This document shows, in pieces, positions 9,316 through 20,184 of a stretch of 64,000 nucleotides of DNA. The stretch's first letter is position 1; each line of letters starts with the position of its first letter. The notes below the pieces were generated by a model. That model was not told where the DNA came from. It was given only the letters and a program-made list of their open reading frames with translations, and did no database searches. Position numbers and translations under genes: made by a program. Origin of the DNA: Streptomyces sp. I6 (GTDB lineage: Bacteria > Actinomycetota > Actinomycetes > Streptomycetales > Streptomycetaceae); NCBI GenBank assembly GCA_003725745.1, contig RHDP01000002.1, positions 55,032 to 119,031 on the forward strand. The letters are read 5' to 3'.

Positions 9316-12021
9316 GTGACCGAGACGGCCCAGGTGGTCCGTGCGTACGCCGTGACCGGCGGCCTCGACCTGCCGGCGCTGCGCGCCGCCTGGCACGAGG
9401 TCGCCGCGCGGTACCGCGTCCAGGACGGCGGTGCCGCCGGGCCGGGCGGGGACGCCCGCTGGATCACGGAGCTCGGCGACGTCACGGACCCCGGCCCCTG
9501 GCAGGCCGCCGAACGGCTGTGGGCCGACCCCTCGTCCCTCGCCTTCCCCGCCGGACACGGTCCGGCCGCGCACCTGACCGTCGCGCGGCCCGCCGATGGC
9601 GGACACCTCGTGCTGCTGGCCGCGAACCGGGCGTTCGCGGCCGGCGGCCACCGGCTCGCCTCCCTCGTCGACGGTCTCGGTGCCGCGTACACGGCCGCGG
9701 TCGGGACCGGGGACAACCCGGCCGTCACCTCGTTCGACTGGGGTACGGGGCAGGCCGGGGCGGTCGAGGCGCTGGCCGCCTCCGAGGGGGCCGCCCCTTC
9801 CGACGTCCTGCTGGCCGCGTACTGCTGCCTGACCGGGCGCCACCGCGACACGCAGCAGCCGGTCGTGGCCGTGCGTGGGACGGACGGCGGCCGGACGGCG
9901 GTCCGCGCCGACCTGTCCGGCATCGACGTGCCCTGCGGCGACGTGCCCTGTGACCCGTCCTTCCGTGAACTGGTACGGCAGATCTCCGTGGCGGCCCACG
10001 AGCCGGCCCCGGACGCTCCCGTGGACGCGGCGTTCATCGTGGAAGACCCGGCCGAGCCAGTGCTCCGGCTGCCCGGTGCACGGGTTCGGCGGCTGCGGGC
10101 CGGCGGGGTCCCGCCCGACACGGACCTCACCCTCACGGTGCACGACGGCGCGTACCGCCTCACGGGCTCGCTGGAGTACCGGACCGTTCCCTTCGACTCC
10201 GCGGCCGCCCCAGGTCTGCTGGGCCAGCTCCGCACCCTTCTGGACGCGGCGCTGACCGACCCCGGCACACCGGTGGCCGCCCTCCCTCTGGAGACGCCCG
10301 AGCAGCTCCGCTCGGCCGTGCGCGAGGCGGACCTGACCGGCACCGGCACGGTGCCGGTGCCTGACAGCGGGCCGCCCGTGCACGAGCGGGTGCGGGCTGC
10401 GGCCCTGGCCGCGCCCGGCGCGCCGGCCCTGGACGCCGCCCAGGGCACCGTCACCTACGCCGAGTTGACCGCCCGGGCCGCGGGGATCACGGAGGCGCTG
10501 CGCGCGCTCGGCGTCGGCGAGGGCGCGCCGGTGGCGTTGCGGCTGCCCAACGGCCCCGGCCAGGCCGCGGCGCTGCTCGGCGTCCTCGGCGCGGGCGCCC
10601 ACGCGGTGGGCCTCGCCGCCCGGGACTCGGGGGAACGCGTCAAGGCCGTCCTTGCCGGGCTGCGCCCGCACTGCCTGGTGGTGGCCGGGGAGCAGGCCAC
10701 CGCGCCGCTGCCGACCTGGTACCGCGTCGAACTGGGCGGCCACGTCCTCGACCTGGACGCCCTGCCCCTGCCGGACCTCGGTACCTCCCCCGGCTCCGCC
10801 GCCCCGCTCCCGAAGGATTTCCCGACCGGCCCGGCCTCCCCCGCCCGGGCCCTGCCCGGCGCGGGTGGCGCGACCGCGCCGCCCGCGCCGGGCCTCCACG
10901 GCGCCGCGTCCGACCGGTGGGCCTACATCGCCTACACGTCCGGCTCGACCGGCGTACCCAAGGGCATTCCGCAGACACACCGGACCTTCGCACAGTTCAT
11001 CGACTGGTTCACCGGCGCCTTCGGCATCGGGCCCGGGTCCCGCGTGGCGCAGTGGGCCCAGCCCGGCTACGACGCCGCGCTGGTCGAGCTGTTCGCGGCA
11101 CTGACCACGGGTGCCGCCCTCTGCCCGGTCCCGGACCGGCTCCGGGCCCACCCGGAGAAGCTGGCCGGCTGGCTGGAGTCGGAGAACATCACCCACTTCC
11201 AGACGGTGCCGAGCTTCGCCCGGGAACTGCTCGCCGCGCTCGGCACCACGGGCGTACGGCTCCCCTCGCTGAGCCACCTCCTGCTCGCGGGCGAGGCGCT
11301 GCACGGGGAACTCGCCGATGCCCTGCGCACCGCGCTGCCCGGCGCCCGGCTGGTCAACCTGTACGGAGCCACCGAGACCGTTCTGGCCACCTGGCACGTG
11401 GTGGGCGGGGCGGCCGGCGACGGCTTCGTCCCGGTCGGACGTCCGATCCCGGGCCGTCAGGTGCTCGTCCTCGACGAGCACGACCGGCCCTGCCCCACGG
11501 GTGTCACCGGCCGCATCGTGGTGTGCGGCCCGTATGTCACCCCCGGTTACGTCGGTGCCGAGCGGCCCGACGAGGCCTTCCGTCCCGTGGCCGGCCCCGC
11601 CGGGTCGGGTCTCGTCGGCGGAGCCTGCTACCGCGGCGGGGACCTGGGGCGCAGGCGGTGGGACGGCCTGCTGGAGTTCCGGGGCCGGGCGGACTCCCGG
11701 GTCAAGATCCGCGGTACCCGGCTGGAGCTGACCGACATCGAAGCCGCGCTCGGCTCCGACCCGTCGGTGGCCGCGTGCGCCGTGGTCGCCCGTACCGCCG
11801 CGGACGGGCTGGTGGAGCGGCTGGTGGCGTACGTGGTGCCGAGCGGCGGAGGGGACGGCGATCCGGCCGACGCCTCGGGCGCCTGGCGCACCACGTTGCG
11901 CGGCTGGTTCGGCAGGGCCCTGCCTCCGGTGTCGTTCGTGACGCTCGCGCGCCTGCCCCACAACACCGGCGGAAAGGTCGACCGCCGTGCGCTGGCGGAC
12001 CTCGCGCACCCCCCGCGCTGA
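9316..12021 (+). CDS. NRPS adenylation enzyme with degenerate condensation-like N-terminus (SgcC1-like, beta-tyrosine activation)
   Basis: The 901-aa product has two parts. Residues 1 to about 360 resemble a condensation domain that has lost the HHxxxDG motif. The rest is an adenylation domain with A3 (YIAYTSGSTGVPKG), A5 (LYGATETV), A7 (YRGGDLGRR), A8 (FRGRADSRVKIRGTRLEL) and A10 (LPHNTGGKVDRRAL). There is no thiolation domain. This is the architecture of SgcC1-type enzymes, which activate beta-tyrosine and load a free carrier protein. The carrier at 21047-21310 fits that role. GTG at 9316 is preferred over GTG 9310 because GAAGGGAG ends five bases upstream. The aminomutase gene follows directly. 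Substrate identity is inferred from context, not from a specificity code. Confidence 0.8.
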   Translation: MTETAQVVRAYAVTGGLDLPALRAAWHEVAARYRVQDGGAAGPGGDARWITELGDVTDPGPWQAAERLWADPSSLAFPAGHGPAAHLTVARPADGGHLVLLAANRAFAAGGHRLASLVDGLGAAYTAAVGTGDNPAVTSFDWGTGQAGAVEALAASEGAAPSDVLLAAYCCLTGRHRDTQQPVVAVRGTDGGRTAVRADLSGIDVPCGDVPCDPSFRELVRQISVAAHEPAPDAPVDAAFIVEDPAEPVLRLPGARVRRLRAGGVPPDTDLTLTVHDGAYRLTGSLEYRTVPFDSAAAPGLLGQLRTLLDAALTDPGTPVAALPLETPEQLRSAVREADLTGTGTVPVPDSGPPVHERVRAAALAAPGAPALDAAQGTVTYAELTARAAGITEALRALGVGEGAPVALRLPNGPGQAAALLGVLGAGAHAVGLAARDSGERVKAVLAGLRPHCLVVAGEQATAPLPTWYRVELGGHVLDLDALPLPDLGTSPGSAAPLPKDFPTGPASPARALPGAGGATAPPAPGLHGAASDRWAYIAYTSGSTGVPKGIPQTHRTFAQFIDWFTGAFGIGPGSRVAQWAQPGYDAALVELFAALTTGAALCPVPDRLRAHPEKLAGWLESENITHFQTVPSFARELLAALGTTGVRLPSLSHLLLAGEALHGELADALRTALPGARLVNLYGATETVLATWHVVGGAAGDGFVPVGRPIPGRQVLVLDEHDRPCPTGVTGRIVVCGPYVTPGYVGAERPDEAFRPVAGPAGSGLVGGACYRGGDLGRRRWDGLLEFRGRADSRVKIRGTRLELTDIEAALGSDPSVAACAVVARTAADGLVERLVAYVVPSGGGDGDPADASGAWRTTLRGWFGRALPPVSFVTLARLPHNTGGKVDRRALADLAHPPR

Positions 12022-12093
12022 GCGCCTTCCGGCGCCCGCCGTGCGCCGGCTTCCTACCTGTATACGTATCCAATCCATGATGGGGTGAATATC

Positions 12094-13719
12094 GTGACCA
12101 TGCTCGAAACCGGCTTCTCGGTCGACTCGGACGGGTCGAGCGTCAGCTTCGACGGCGAGAACCTTGACATCCCGGCGGTGCGCCGGGTCGCCGAGGACCT
12201 GGCACAGGTCTCCGTCGCTCCGGAGGCCCTGGCCAAGGCCGCGCGGAGCCGCGCCCAGTTCGAGAAGATCATCCATGACGGCGCCCCCGTCTACGGCGTC
12301 ACCACCGGTTACGGCGAGATGATCTACATGCTGGTCGACCCCTCCAAGGAGGTCGAACTCCAGACCAACCTGGTGCGCAGTCACAGCTCCGGCGTCGGCC
12401 CGCTCTTCGCCCAGGACGAGTCCCGCGCCGTTGTCGCCGCCCGCCTCAACGCCCTCTCCAAGGGCTACTCCGCGGTCCGGCCCGAGCTGCTGGAGCGCCT
12501 GGCCCTCTACCTGAACCGGGGCATCACCCCGGCCATCCCGGAGATCGGCTCGCTGGGCGCCAGCGGCGACCTGGCCCCGCTCTCGCACATCGCCAGCACC
12601 CTGATCGGCGAGGGGTACGTCCTCCAGGACGGCAAGCGGGTGCCGACCGGCCAGGTGCTGCGCGAGGAGGGTATCGAGCCGCTCCAGCTGCGCTTCAAGG
12701 AAGGCCTCGCACTCATCAACGGCACCTCGGCCATGACCGGCCTCGGCTCCCTGGTCGTGGGCCGCGCCCTGGACCAGGTGCGCCAGGCCGAGATCGGCAC
12801 CGCGCTCGTCCTGGAGGTGCTGCGCGGATCGACCAGCCCGTTCCAGGCCGAGGGCCACGACATCGCCCGCCCGCACCGGGGCCAGATCGACACCGCGGCC
12901 AACATGCGCGCGCTGCTGGCCGGCAGCGGTCTGGTCCTCGACCACGCCGAGCTGCGCCACCAGGCCGAGGAGCAGCGCGGCGGCGGCGACGTCTCACGCA
13001 CCGAGGTCTACCTGCAGAAGGCGTACACGCTGCGCGCCATCCCGCAGGTGGTCGGCGCCGTCCGCGACACGCTCTACCACGCCGCGGAGAAGCTGCAGAC
13101 CGAGCTGAACTCCTCCAACGACAACCCGCTGTTCTTCGACGGCAAGGAGGTCTTCCACGGCGCGAACTTCCACGGCCAGCCGATCGCCTTCGCGATGGAC
13201 TTCGTCGTCCTGGCCCTCACCCAGCTCGGTGTCTTCTCCGAGCGGCGCACCAACCGCCTGCTCAACCGTCACCTCAGCGACGGGCTGCCGGAGTTCCTCG
13301 TCGCCGGCGAGCCCGGCCTCAGCAGCGGTTTCGCCGGCGCCCAGTACCCGGCCACCGCCCTGGTCGCCGAGAACCGCACGATCGGCCCCGCCTCCACCCA
13401 GTCCGTCCCGTCCAACGGCGACAACCAGGACGTGGTCAGCATGGGCCTGATCGCCGCCCGCAACGCCCGCCGCGTGCTGTCCAACAACACCCGCATCCTC
13501 GCCGTCGAGTTCCTCGCCGCCGCCCAGGCCGTCGACCTCTCCGGCCGCCGCGACGGACTCAGCCCGACCGGCCGGGCGACCTACGACACGATCCGTTCGC
13601 TGGTGCCCACGCTCGACCGCGACCGCTACATGTCCGACGACATCGAACTGGTGGCCGCGGCCCTCTCCCGCGGCGAGTTCCTCGGGGCCGCCGAGCAGAC
13701 CGGCACAGTGCTGGCCTGA
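12094..13719 (+). CDS. MIO-dependent tyrosine 2,3-aminomutase (SgcC4-like)
   Basis: The 541-aa product belongs to the ammonia-lyase/aminomutase family. The Ala156-Ser157-Gly158 triad in GSLGASGDLAPL forms the MIO cofactor. Tyr67 in VYGVTTGYGEM is the catalytic base. The stretch GPASTQSVPSNGDNQDVVSM is the family signature. Length and long identical stretches match, from memory, the C-1027 enzyme SgcC4, which converts L-tyrosine to (S)-beta-tyrosine. Stereochemistry and acceptance of substituted tyrosine cannot be read from the sequence. The start is GTG at 12094 with GGGGTGA upstream; an in-frame GTG at 12085 and ATG at 12100 are alternatives. The gene lies between the adenylation and condensation genes and makes their building block. 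Confidence 0.92.
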   Translation: MTMLETGFSVDSDGSSVSFDGENLDIPAVRRVAEDLAQVSVAPEALAKAARSRAQFEKIIHDGAPVYGVTTGYGEMIYMLVDPSKEVELQTNLVRSHSSGVGPLFAQDESRAVVAARLNALSKGYSAVRPELLERLALYLNRGITPAIPEIGSLGASGDLAPLSHIASTLIGEGYVLQDGKRVPTGQVLREEGIEPLQLRFKEGLALINGTSAMTGLGSLVVGRALDQVRQAEIGTALVLEVLRGSTSPFQAEGHDIARPHRGQIDTAANMRALLAGSGLVLDHAELRHQAEEQRGGGDVSRTEVYLQKAYTLRAIPQVVGAVRDTLYHAAEKLQTELNSSNDNPLFFDGKEVFHGANFHGQPIAFAMDFVVLALTQLGVFSERRTNRLLNRHLSDGLPEFLVAGEPGLSSGFAGAQYPATALVAENRTIGPASTQSVPSNGDNQDVVSMGLIAARNARRVLSNNTRILAVEFLAAAQAVDLSGRRDGLSPTGRATYDTIRSLVPTLDRDRYMSDDIELVAAALSRGEFLGAAEQTGTVLA

Positions 13720-13816
13720 ACCCCGCGCTCCCTCGACCCGGTCGCTTCCGGCGGGGCCGCCCCGAGGCGCCCCGCCGCGAGTGACGCCCGACCCCCACAA
13801 GACCTGGGACGAACCC

Positions 13817-15157
13817 ATGAGTATTCCGCTCTCCTTCAACCAAGAATTCCTCTGCATGTTCGACCAGGGCGACGAGGAGGGCCCCTTCGGGCCCCTCTAC
13901 AACATCGTCGGCGGCTGGCGGATCACCGGGAAGATCGACACGGAAGCGCTCCAGGGGGCACTGAACGACGTCGTGGCCCGTCACGAGGCGCTGCGCACGA
14001 CCGTCGTGCGGACCCCGGGCGAGCAGCGCCAGGAGATCCGCCCGCCCTTGCCGGTGTCCCTGGCCGTCCGGGAGATCCCCGAGCCGGACCCGGCCCTGCG
14101 CGACCGCCGCGCCGAGGAGCTGCTCATCGAGCTGGAGGGCGGGCGGTACGGCGTCACGGAACTGCCGCTGATGCGCGCGGTGCTGGGCCGGTTCGACGAG
14201 GAGGATGCGGTACTGGTCCTGGTCGTCCACCACACGGCGGCCGACGAGGTCTCCATGCAGCTCATCATCCGCGACCTCGGCGTACTGTACGCCCGGCGGC
14301 GCGGGCACGACGCCGGGGAACTGCCGGAGGCGACGCCGTTCCGCGACTTCGCCGTCTGGGAGCGGGAGCGATACGCGCCCACCGCGGAGGTCAAGGCCCG
14401 CGCCTACTGGCGCGAGCAGCTCGCCGGGGCGACCATCACCGGTGTTCCCAGCGACCACCTGAAGTCCGCGGGCGTGCCGAAGACGACCTCCGTGCACCGC
14501 TTCCTGGTCGACGCGGAGCTGACCTCCGCGGCGCTGGCGGTGGCGAAGGAGACCCGCAGCTCGGCCTTCATGGTGCTGCTCGCCGCCTACAAGGTGTTCC
14601 TCAACGAGCGGGTCGGCGCCACCGACGTCGCCGTACCGACGATGGCCTCGGGCCGTGGCCCCGCCCGGTTCCAGAACACCGTCGGAGCGTTCTTCAACTT
14701 CGTCCCGCTGCGCACCGACCTGTCGGGGGCGGCGACCTTCCGCGAGGTGGTGGAGCGCACCCGCGCCACCTGCCTGAAGGCGTACGGGAACTTCCTGCCG
14801 TTCGGCCAGGTGGTGGCCGAGGCCCCCGCCTCGGCGGCCTCGTTCGCCGCGGACGACCTCGGTGTCGTCGCCTTCCAGGTGTTCCAGTTCCCGGCGCTGG
14901 AGAGCGAGGAGGCCGGCGACCTGCGGATCTCCGAGATCCGCCGCCGCCTGCTGTCGCAGGACGTCTCCACCGACATCCCGGACGGTGTGATGTTCCAGCT
15001 CGACATCGACCCCCTGTCGGGCGAGATGCTGGGCCACCTGGGGTTCAACACCAACCTGTTCCGCGAGGCGACGATGAGGGAGTTCGCCGCCGGGTTCGTC
15101 AGGGTCCTGGCCCGTACGGTCACCACCCCCGACGCGCCGCTGGAGCCGGCCTCCTGA
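13817..15157 (+). CDS. Free-standing condensation enzyme (SgcC5-like)
   Basis: The 446-aa product is a complete stand-alone condensation domain. The start LSFNQEFLCMFDQG is a C1-type motif. The active-site region reads VVHHTAADE, with His138, the catalytic His139, Asp143 and a glutamate (144) where HHxxxDG normally has glycine. Later motifs include NTVGAFFNFVPLRTDLSG. In C-1027, SgcC5 joins carrier-bound beta-tyrosine to the enediyne core by an ester bond, and stand-alone members in kedarcidin and maduropeptin form ester or amide links. This gene is probably the arm-attaching enzyme. Whether Glu144 matters is unknown. ATG 13817 is favoured because upstream in-frame starts would add a sequence not seen in the family. 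Confidence 0.85.
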   Translation: MSIPLSFNQEFLCMFDQGDEEGPFGPLYNIVGGWRITGKIDTEALQGALNDVVARHEALRTTVVRTPGEQRQEIRPPLPVSLAVREIPEPDPALRDRRAEELLIELEGGRYGVTELPLMRAVLGRFDEEDAVLVLVVHHTAADEVSMQLIIRDLGVLYARRRGHDAGELPEATPFRDFAVWERERYAPTAEVKARAYWREQLAGATITGVPSDHLKSAGVPKTTSVHRFLVDAELTSAALAVAKETRSSAFMVLLAAYKVFLNERVGATDVAVPTMASGRGPARFQNTVGAFFNFVPLRTDLSGAATFREVVERTRATCLKAYGNFLPFGQVVAEAPASAASFAADDLGVVAFQVFQFPALESEEAGDLRISEIRRRLLSQDVSTDIPDGVMFQLDIDPLSGEMLGHLGFNTNLFREATMREFAAGFVRVLARTVTTPDAPLEPAS

Positions 15158-15177
15158 GCTCTCGCGGTCCGTCCCCC

Positions 15178-15211
15178 GTCCGCCCGCACTCCCCCGGGGA
15201 TGCGGGCGGAC
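15178..15211. terminator. Bidirectional terminator hairpin between convergent genes
   Basis: GTCCGCCCGCA (15178-15188) pairs with TGCGGGCGGAC (15201-15211) around a 12-base loop. It lies between the stops of the condensation gene (15157) and the hydroxylase gene (15224), which converge. Confidence 0.65.
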
Positions 15212-15223
15212 CGCCGGGTGCGC

Positions 15224-16810
<1,587 letters not shown>

Positions 16811-17051
16811 CGGATTTCTTCCCTCTTCCTCTTCCACGAGGCGCGTTCGAAGACATGCTGCGCGCCTCATGGTCGCAGCCCGGGCCGGTCGGGGCTTCTC
16901 CCAGGATGCGGCATCGGGCCTCGCGCGGGCCCGCGCGGACGGTCCCGCAATCCTGAAGATGCAGGCCTTCGCAGCCGGCTGGGAGGGTCGTCGTCATGTA
17001 TCGCGGACGGCCGTTTTCCGGCGTCCGGGGATGGGACGTCTTTTGGAGGAT

Positions 17052-18242
17052 ATGGTGCTGACGACGACCGATGTTCCTGCGCGGGAACAGCTTGTTCGTC
17101 GAGCGTCCGAACTCGTGCCGCAGCTTCGTGAGAATGCAGCCTGGTCGGAGCAGAACCGGCGTATTCACGACGATTCGATCGATGCCCTGGCAGACGCCGG
17201 AATCTTCCGGATGCGGGTGCCCGCCCGTTTCGGCGGGTACGAGGCCGACACGCGCACGCTCGTCGACGTGGCGGCCGAGATCGGCCGCGCCGACGGCTCC
17301 ACCGGCTGGACCGCCTCGGTGTACTGGATCCCCACCTGGATGGCCGGCCTGTTCCCGGACCACGTCCAGGACGAGGTGTTCTCCACTCCCGACGTCCGGA
17401 TCTGCGGCACGCTGAGCCCGAGCGCGATGGCCTCCCCCACCGAGGGCGGCCTCGTCGTCAACGGCAAGTGGGGCTTCATCAGCGGTGCGCTGCACGCCCA
17501 CTGGCAGGTCGTCGTCGCCGTCCGGATCGAGCCGGACAGCGAGCCGATGCCGGTCATGGCGCTCGTGCCGCTGTCGGACCTGCGGATCGCCGACGACTGG
17601 GACACCTCCGGCCTCAGGGGCACGGGCAGTGTCAGCACCGTCGCCGAGAACGTCTTCGTCCCGGCCGACCGCGTCCTGCCGCTGGGCGTCATCATGCAGG
17701 GCCAGGGCGGCGCCTCGCAGGCGAACGCCGAGTCCGCGATCCACCGCGCCCCGCTGCTGCCGGTCGCCTCGGCGTCCTCGGTCGGCGCGGTGCTCGGCAT
17801 GGCGCGCGCCGCCAAGGAGGCGTTCCTGGAGCGGCTGCCCGAGCGCAAGATCACGTACACGGACTACGCGAGCCAGGCCGAGGCCCCGCTCACCCACCAC
17901 CAGGTCGCGAACGCCACACTCAAGATCGATCAGGCCGAGTTCCACGCCCACCGCCTCGCGGACCTCGTCGACTCCAAGTCCGCGCAGGACACGCCGTGGA
18001 CCCTGGAGGAGCGGGCGCGTGCCCGCGCCGACATGGGCGCGGTGATCCAGCTGGCCAAAGAGGCCGTGGACATCCTCGCCTCGGCGAGCGGCGGCTCCTC
18101 CATCTACAGCGACGTGGCGATCCAGCGCATCGCCCGGGACATCCAGGCCGTCAGCCTGCACGCCCTGATGCACCCCGACACCAACACCGAGCTGTACGGG
18201 CGGGTCCTGTGCGGCCTCGAGCCCAACACGCTCTACGTCTGA
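17052..18242 (+). CDS. Acyl-CoA-dehydrogenase-fold flavin monooxygenase (group D), second copy
   Basis: The 396-aa product has the same overall fold as the one at 6420, but the two share little beyond fold motifs (here [20 protein letters not shown] and [20 protein letters not shown]). The C-terminus [20 protein letters not shown] matches the HsaA/nitrososynthase-type group D enzymes. These oxidise aromatic rings or amines with reduced flavin. ATG 17052 is preceded by GGAGGA with ideal spacing. It probably forms a two-gene transcript with the SgcJ-like gene 34 bases downstream. Hydroxylation of the core or oxidation of an amine are both possible; I cannot choose. Confidence 0.75.
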   Translation: MVLTTTDVPAREQLVRRASELVPQLRENAAWSEQNRRIHDDSIDALADAGIFRMRVPARFGGYEADTRTLVDVAAEIGRADGSTGWTASVYWIPTWMAGLFPDHVQDEVFSTPDVRICGTLSPSAMASPTEGGLVVNGKWGFISGALHAHWQVVVAVRIEPDSEPMPVMALVPLSDLRIADDWDTSGLRGTGSVSTVAENVFVPADRVLPLGVIMQGQGGASQANAESAIHRAPLLPVASASSVGAVLGMARAAKEAFLERLPERKITYTDYASQAEAPLTHHQVANATLKIDQAEFHAHRLADLVDSKSAQDTPWTLEERARARADMGAVIQLAKEAVDILASASGGSSIYSDVAIQRIARDIQAVSLHALMHPDTNTELYGRVLCGLEPNTLYV

Positions 18243-18276
18243 TCCGACCGGACCAACGCACAGCAAGGGGACCAGC

Positions 18277-18708
18277 ATGACCGCAGCACCATCGGCCGCG
18301 CCCGGCGCCGCCGTCTCCGACGCGGACAAGGCGGCCGTCGCCGCACTGCCCGGCCGTATCGTCGAGGCCTGGGCCGCGCACGACGCGGCGGCCTTCGCCC
18401 AGGTCTTCACCGCCGACGGCACGATGATCCTGCCCGGCGTCTACCGCAGCGGGCGCTCGGACATCGAGGCCTTCATGTCCGCGGCCTTCCAGGGCCCGTT
18501 CAAGGGCACGCAGGTCACGGGCGCGCCGCTGGCGCTGAAGTTCCTCAGTGAGGACGTGGCCCTCGTGATCACCGAGGGCGGTGTCCTGGCCCCGGGCGAG
18601 TCCACCGTCGCCGACGAGCGTGCCATACGCGCCACCTGGGTGGCCGCCAAGCAGGACGGTGCCTGGCTGCTCGCCGCGTACCAGAACAGCCCGCGCGACA
18701 GCGCCTGA
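18277..18708 (+). CDS. SnoaL/NTF2-fold protein of the SgcJ/EcaC family
   Basis: The 143-aa protein has the cone-shaped NTF2-like pattern: a helix [40 protein letters not shown], and a C-terminal strand [19 protein letters not shown]. This matches the family named after SgcJ of the C-1027 cluster and EcaC. SgcJ-type proteins are common in enediyne clusters and, from the literature as I recall it, help the PKS and its partners form the correct polyene or bind it. The gene follows the second group D monooxygenase closely and has its own AAGGGG ribosome site upstream of ATG 18277. Confidence 0.8.
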   Translation: MTAAPSAAPGAAVSDADKAAVAALPGRIVEAWAAHDAAAFAQVFTADGTMILPGVYRSGRSDIEAFMSAAFQGPFKGTQVTGAPLALKFLSEDVALVITEGGVLAPGESTVADERAIRATWVAAKQDGAWLLAAYQNSPRDSA

Positions 18709-18756
18709 TCCGTCCGCGGCGGCGTCCCACCCACCCGGCGCCGCCGCGGCGCACAC

Positions 18757-18800
18757 GAAGAGCGGCGCCCCCGGATCCAGAAGCGGGGGCGCCGCTCTTC
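18757..18800. terminator. Strong bidirectional intrinsic terminator
   Basis: A perfect 16-bp stem is formed by 18757-18772 (GAAGAGCGGCGCCCCC) and 18785-18800 with a 12-base loop. It lies between the convergent stops of the SgcJ-like gene (18708) and the P450 gene (18814). Confidence 0.85.
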
Positions 18801-18813
18801 CCCATGCCCGGGG

Positions 18814-20070
18814 TCAGCGGGCGCCGACGCCGGCCGGCACGGGGGCGGCCAGGCGCACGGGCAGCGCGCGGTGGCCGTTCATGATGAACGTGGGCAGCGG
18901 CTGCAGCTCATCGGCCGGCACCGCCAGGGACAGGTCGGGGAAGCGCTCGAACAGGGTGGACAGGCCCACGGTGGCGACCAGGCGGGCGACGCCGGCACCC
19001 AGGCAGTAGTGGGGGCCGTGGCCGAACGACAGGTGCTCCTTGTCGGCGCGGGTGATGTCGAATTCGCCGGCGGTCTCGCCGTGCAGCTTCGGGTCGCGGC
19101 CGACGCCGCTGTAGTTGACGAGGATCGGGTCGCCCTTGGGAATCGTCACCCCGTCCAGCTCGATGTCCTCGACGGCGTACCGCAGCGGCAGGTGGGCCAG
19201 CGGCGACTCCACGCGCAGTGTCTCGTCGATCACGTCGTCCCACGAGGCGCGGCCGGACCGGACGAGTTCGAGCTGCTCGGGGTGGGTGAGCAGGGCGGTG
19301 ATGGCGTTGTCGAAGAAGTTGATGGTGGTCTCCGAGCCGGCTCCGAGGATGGCGAAGATGGTGTCGCACAGCTCGGCCTCCGACAGCCGGGAGCCGTCCT
19401 CGTCGCGGGCCGCGATCAGGTCGCTGGTGATGTCCTCGCCGGGGTCGGCGCGCTTGTGGGCGACCAGCTCCTCCATGGCGCCGCGCCAGTTGAGCAGGAC
19501 CGCCTGGGCCTGCTCGGGGGTGACGGTGGTGTCCACCATCATGTCGATGACCTTGGCGGTGGCGGTGCGCGCCTCCTCGGACATGCCGATCAGCTCGGCG
19601 ACGAGCATGGCCGGCAGCGGATACGCGAAGCGCTCGCGCAGATCGACGACCTCACCGGGCTCGGCGGCCTCCAGCGCGTCGAGGAGCCCGTTGGTGAGTC
19701 CCTCGATGAGCGGGCGGACGGCCTGGGTGCGGCGGGGTGTGAAGGCCTTGCCGACGAGCCGGCGCAGCCGGATGTGGTCCTTGCCGTAGGCGGTGACCAT
19801 GTTGTCCATGGCGACCCAGCTGATCATCTCCCAGTCGGGACGGACGCGGCCCTCGATGAAGTCCGGCCAGTGGTTGCGGGCGCTCTTGGTGACCTTCGGG
19901 TCGGTCAGGATCCTGCGCACGGACGCGTAGTCGTTGACGGACCAGGCATGGACGCCGCCGGGGAGCTCCACCCGCACGGCCGGTCCTCGGGCGCGCAGGC
20001 CCGCGGCCTCGGAGTGAATGTCCCGGCCCGTGGTGTCGAGGGTGTGTGCGACGGGGCATTGCAGCGACAT
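18814..20070 (-). CDS. Cytochrome P450, first copy
   Basis: The 418-aa soluble bacterial P450 has an I-helix oxygen motif LGAGSETT, a K-helix ETLR (ExxR), and the heme-binding loop FGHGPHYCLG with the ligand cysteine near residue 356. The N-terminus MSLQCPVAHTLD is typical of the CYP105/107-like secondary-metabolite group. It sits 114 bases downstream of the PhyH dioxygenase gene on the same strand. The substrate is not evident; hydroxylation of the enediyne core or the aromatic arm are the obvious options. ATG 20070 is preceded by a GGGAGA-type site. Confidence 0.88.
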   Translation of the reverse strand: MSLQCPVAHTLDTTGRDIHSEAAGLRARGPAVRVELPGGVHAWSVNDYASVRRILTDPKVTKSARNHWPDFIEGRVRPDWEMISWVAMDNMVTAYGKDHIRLRRLVGKAFTPRRTQAVRPLIEGLTNGLLDALEAAEPGEVVDLRERFAYPLPAMLVAELIGMSEEARTATAKVIDMMVDTTVTPEQAQAVLLNWRGAMEELVAHKRADPGEDITSDLIAARDEDGSRLSEAELCDTIFAILGAGSETTINFFDNAITALLTHPEQLELVRSGRASWDDVIDETLRVESPLAHLPLRYAVEDIELDGVTIPKGDPILVNYSGVGRDPKLHGETAGEFDITRADKEHLSFGHGPHYCLGAGVARLVATVGLSTLFERFPDLSLAVPADELQPLPTFIMNGHRALPVRLAAPVPAGVGAR

Positions 20071-20184
20071 GGGTTCTCCCGCGAAGACGTTTTCGGTGGT
20101 GGGGGGCCGGGCGGGACGGGCGTCGGTGCCGGCCGCGGAGTGGCGGGGCCGGCCGGTACGTACCGGCCGGCGTGCCCGGGGGTG

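Noticed and set aside
8806-12960. Very long antisense reading frame (about 1,380 codons) opposite the NRPS and aminomutase genes
   Set aside because: High G+C third positions leave antisense frames open. The product is low-complexity Arg/Gly/Ala, while the plus strand encodes clear enzymes.
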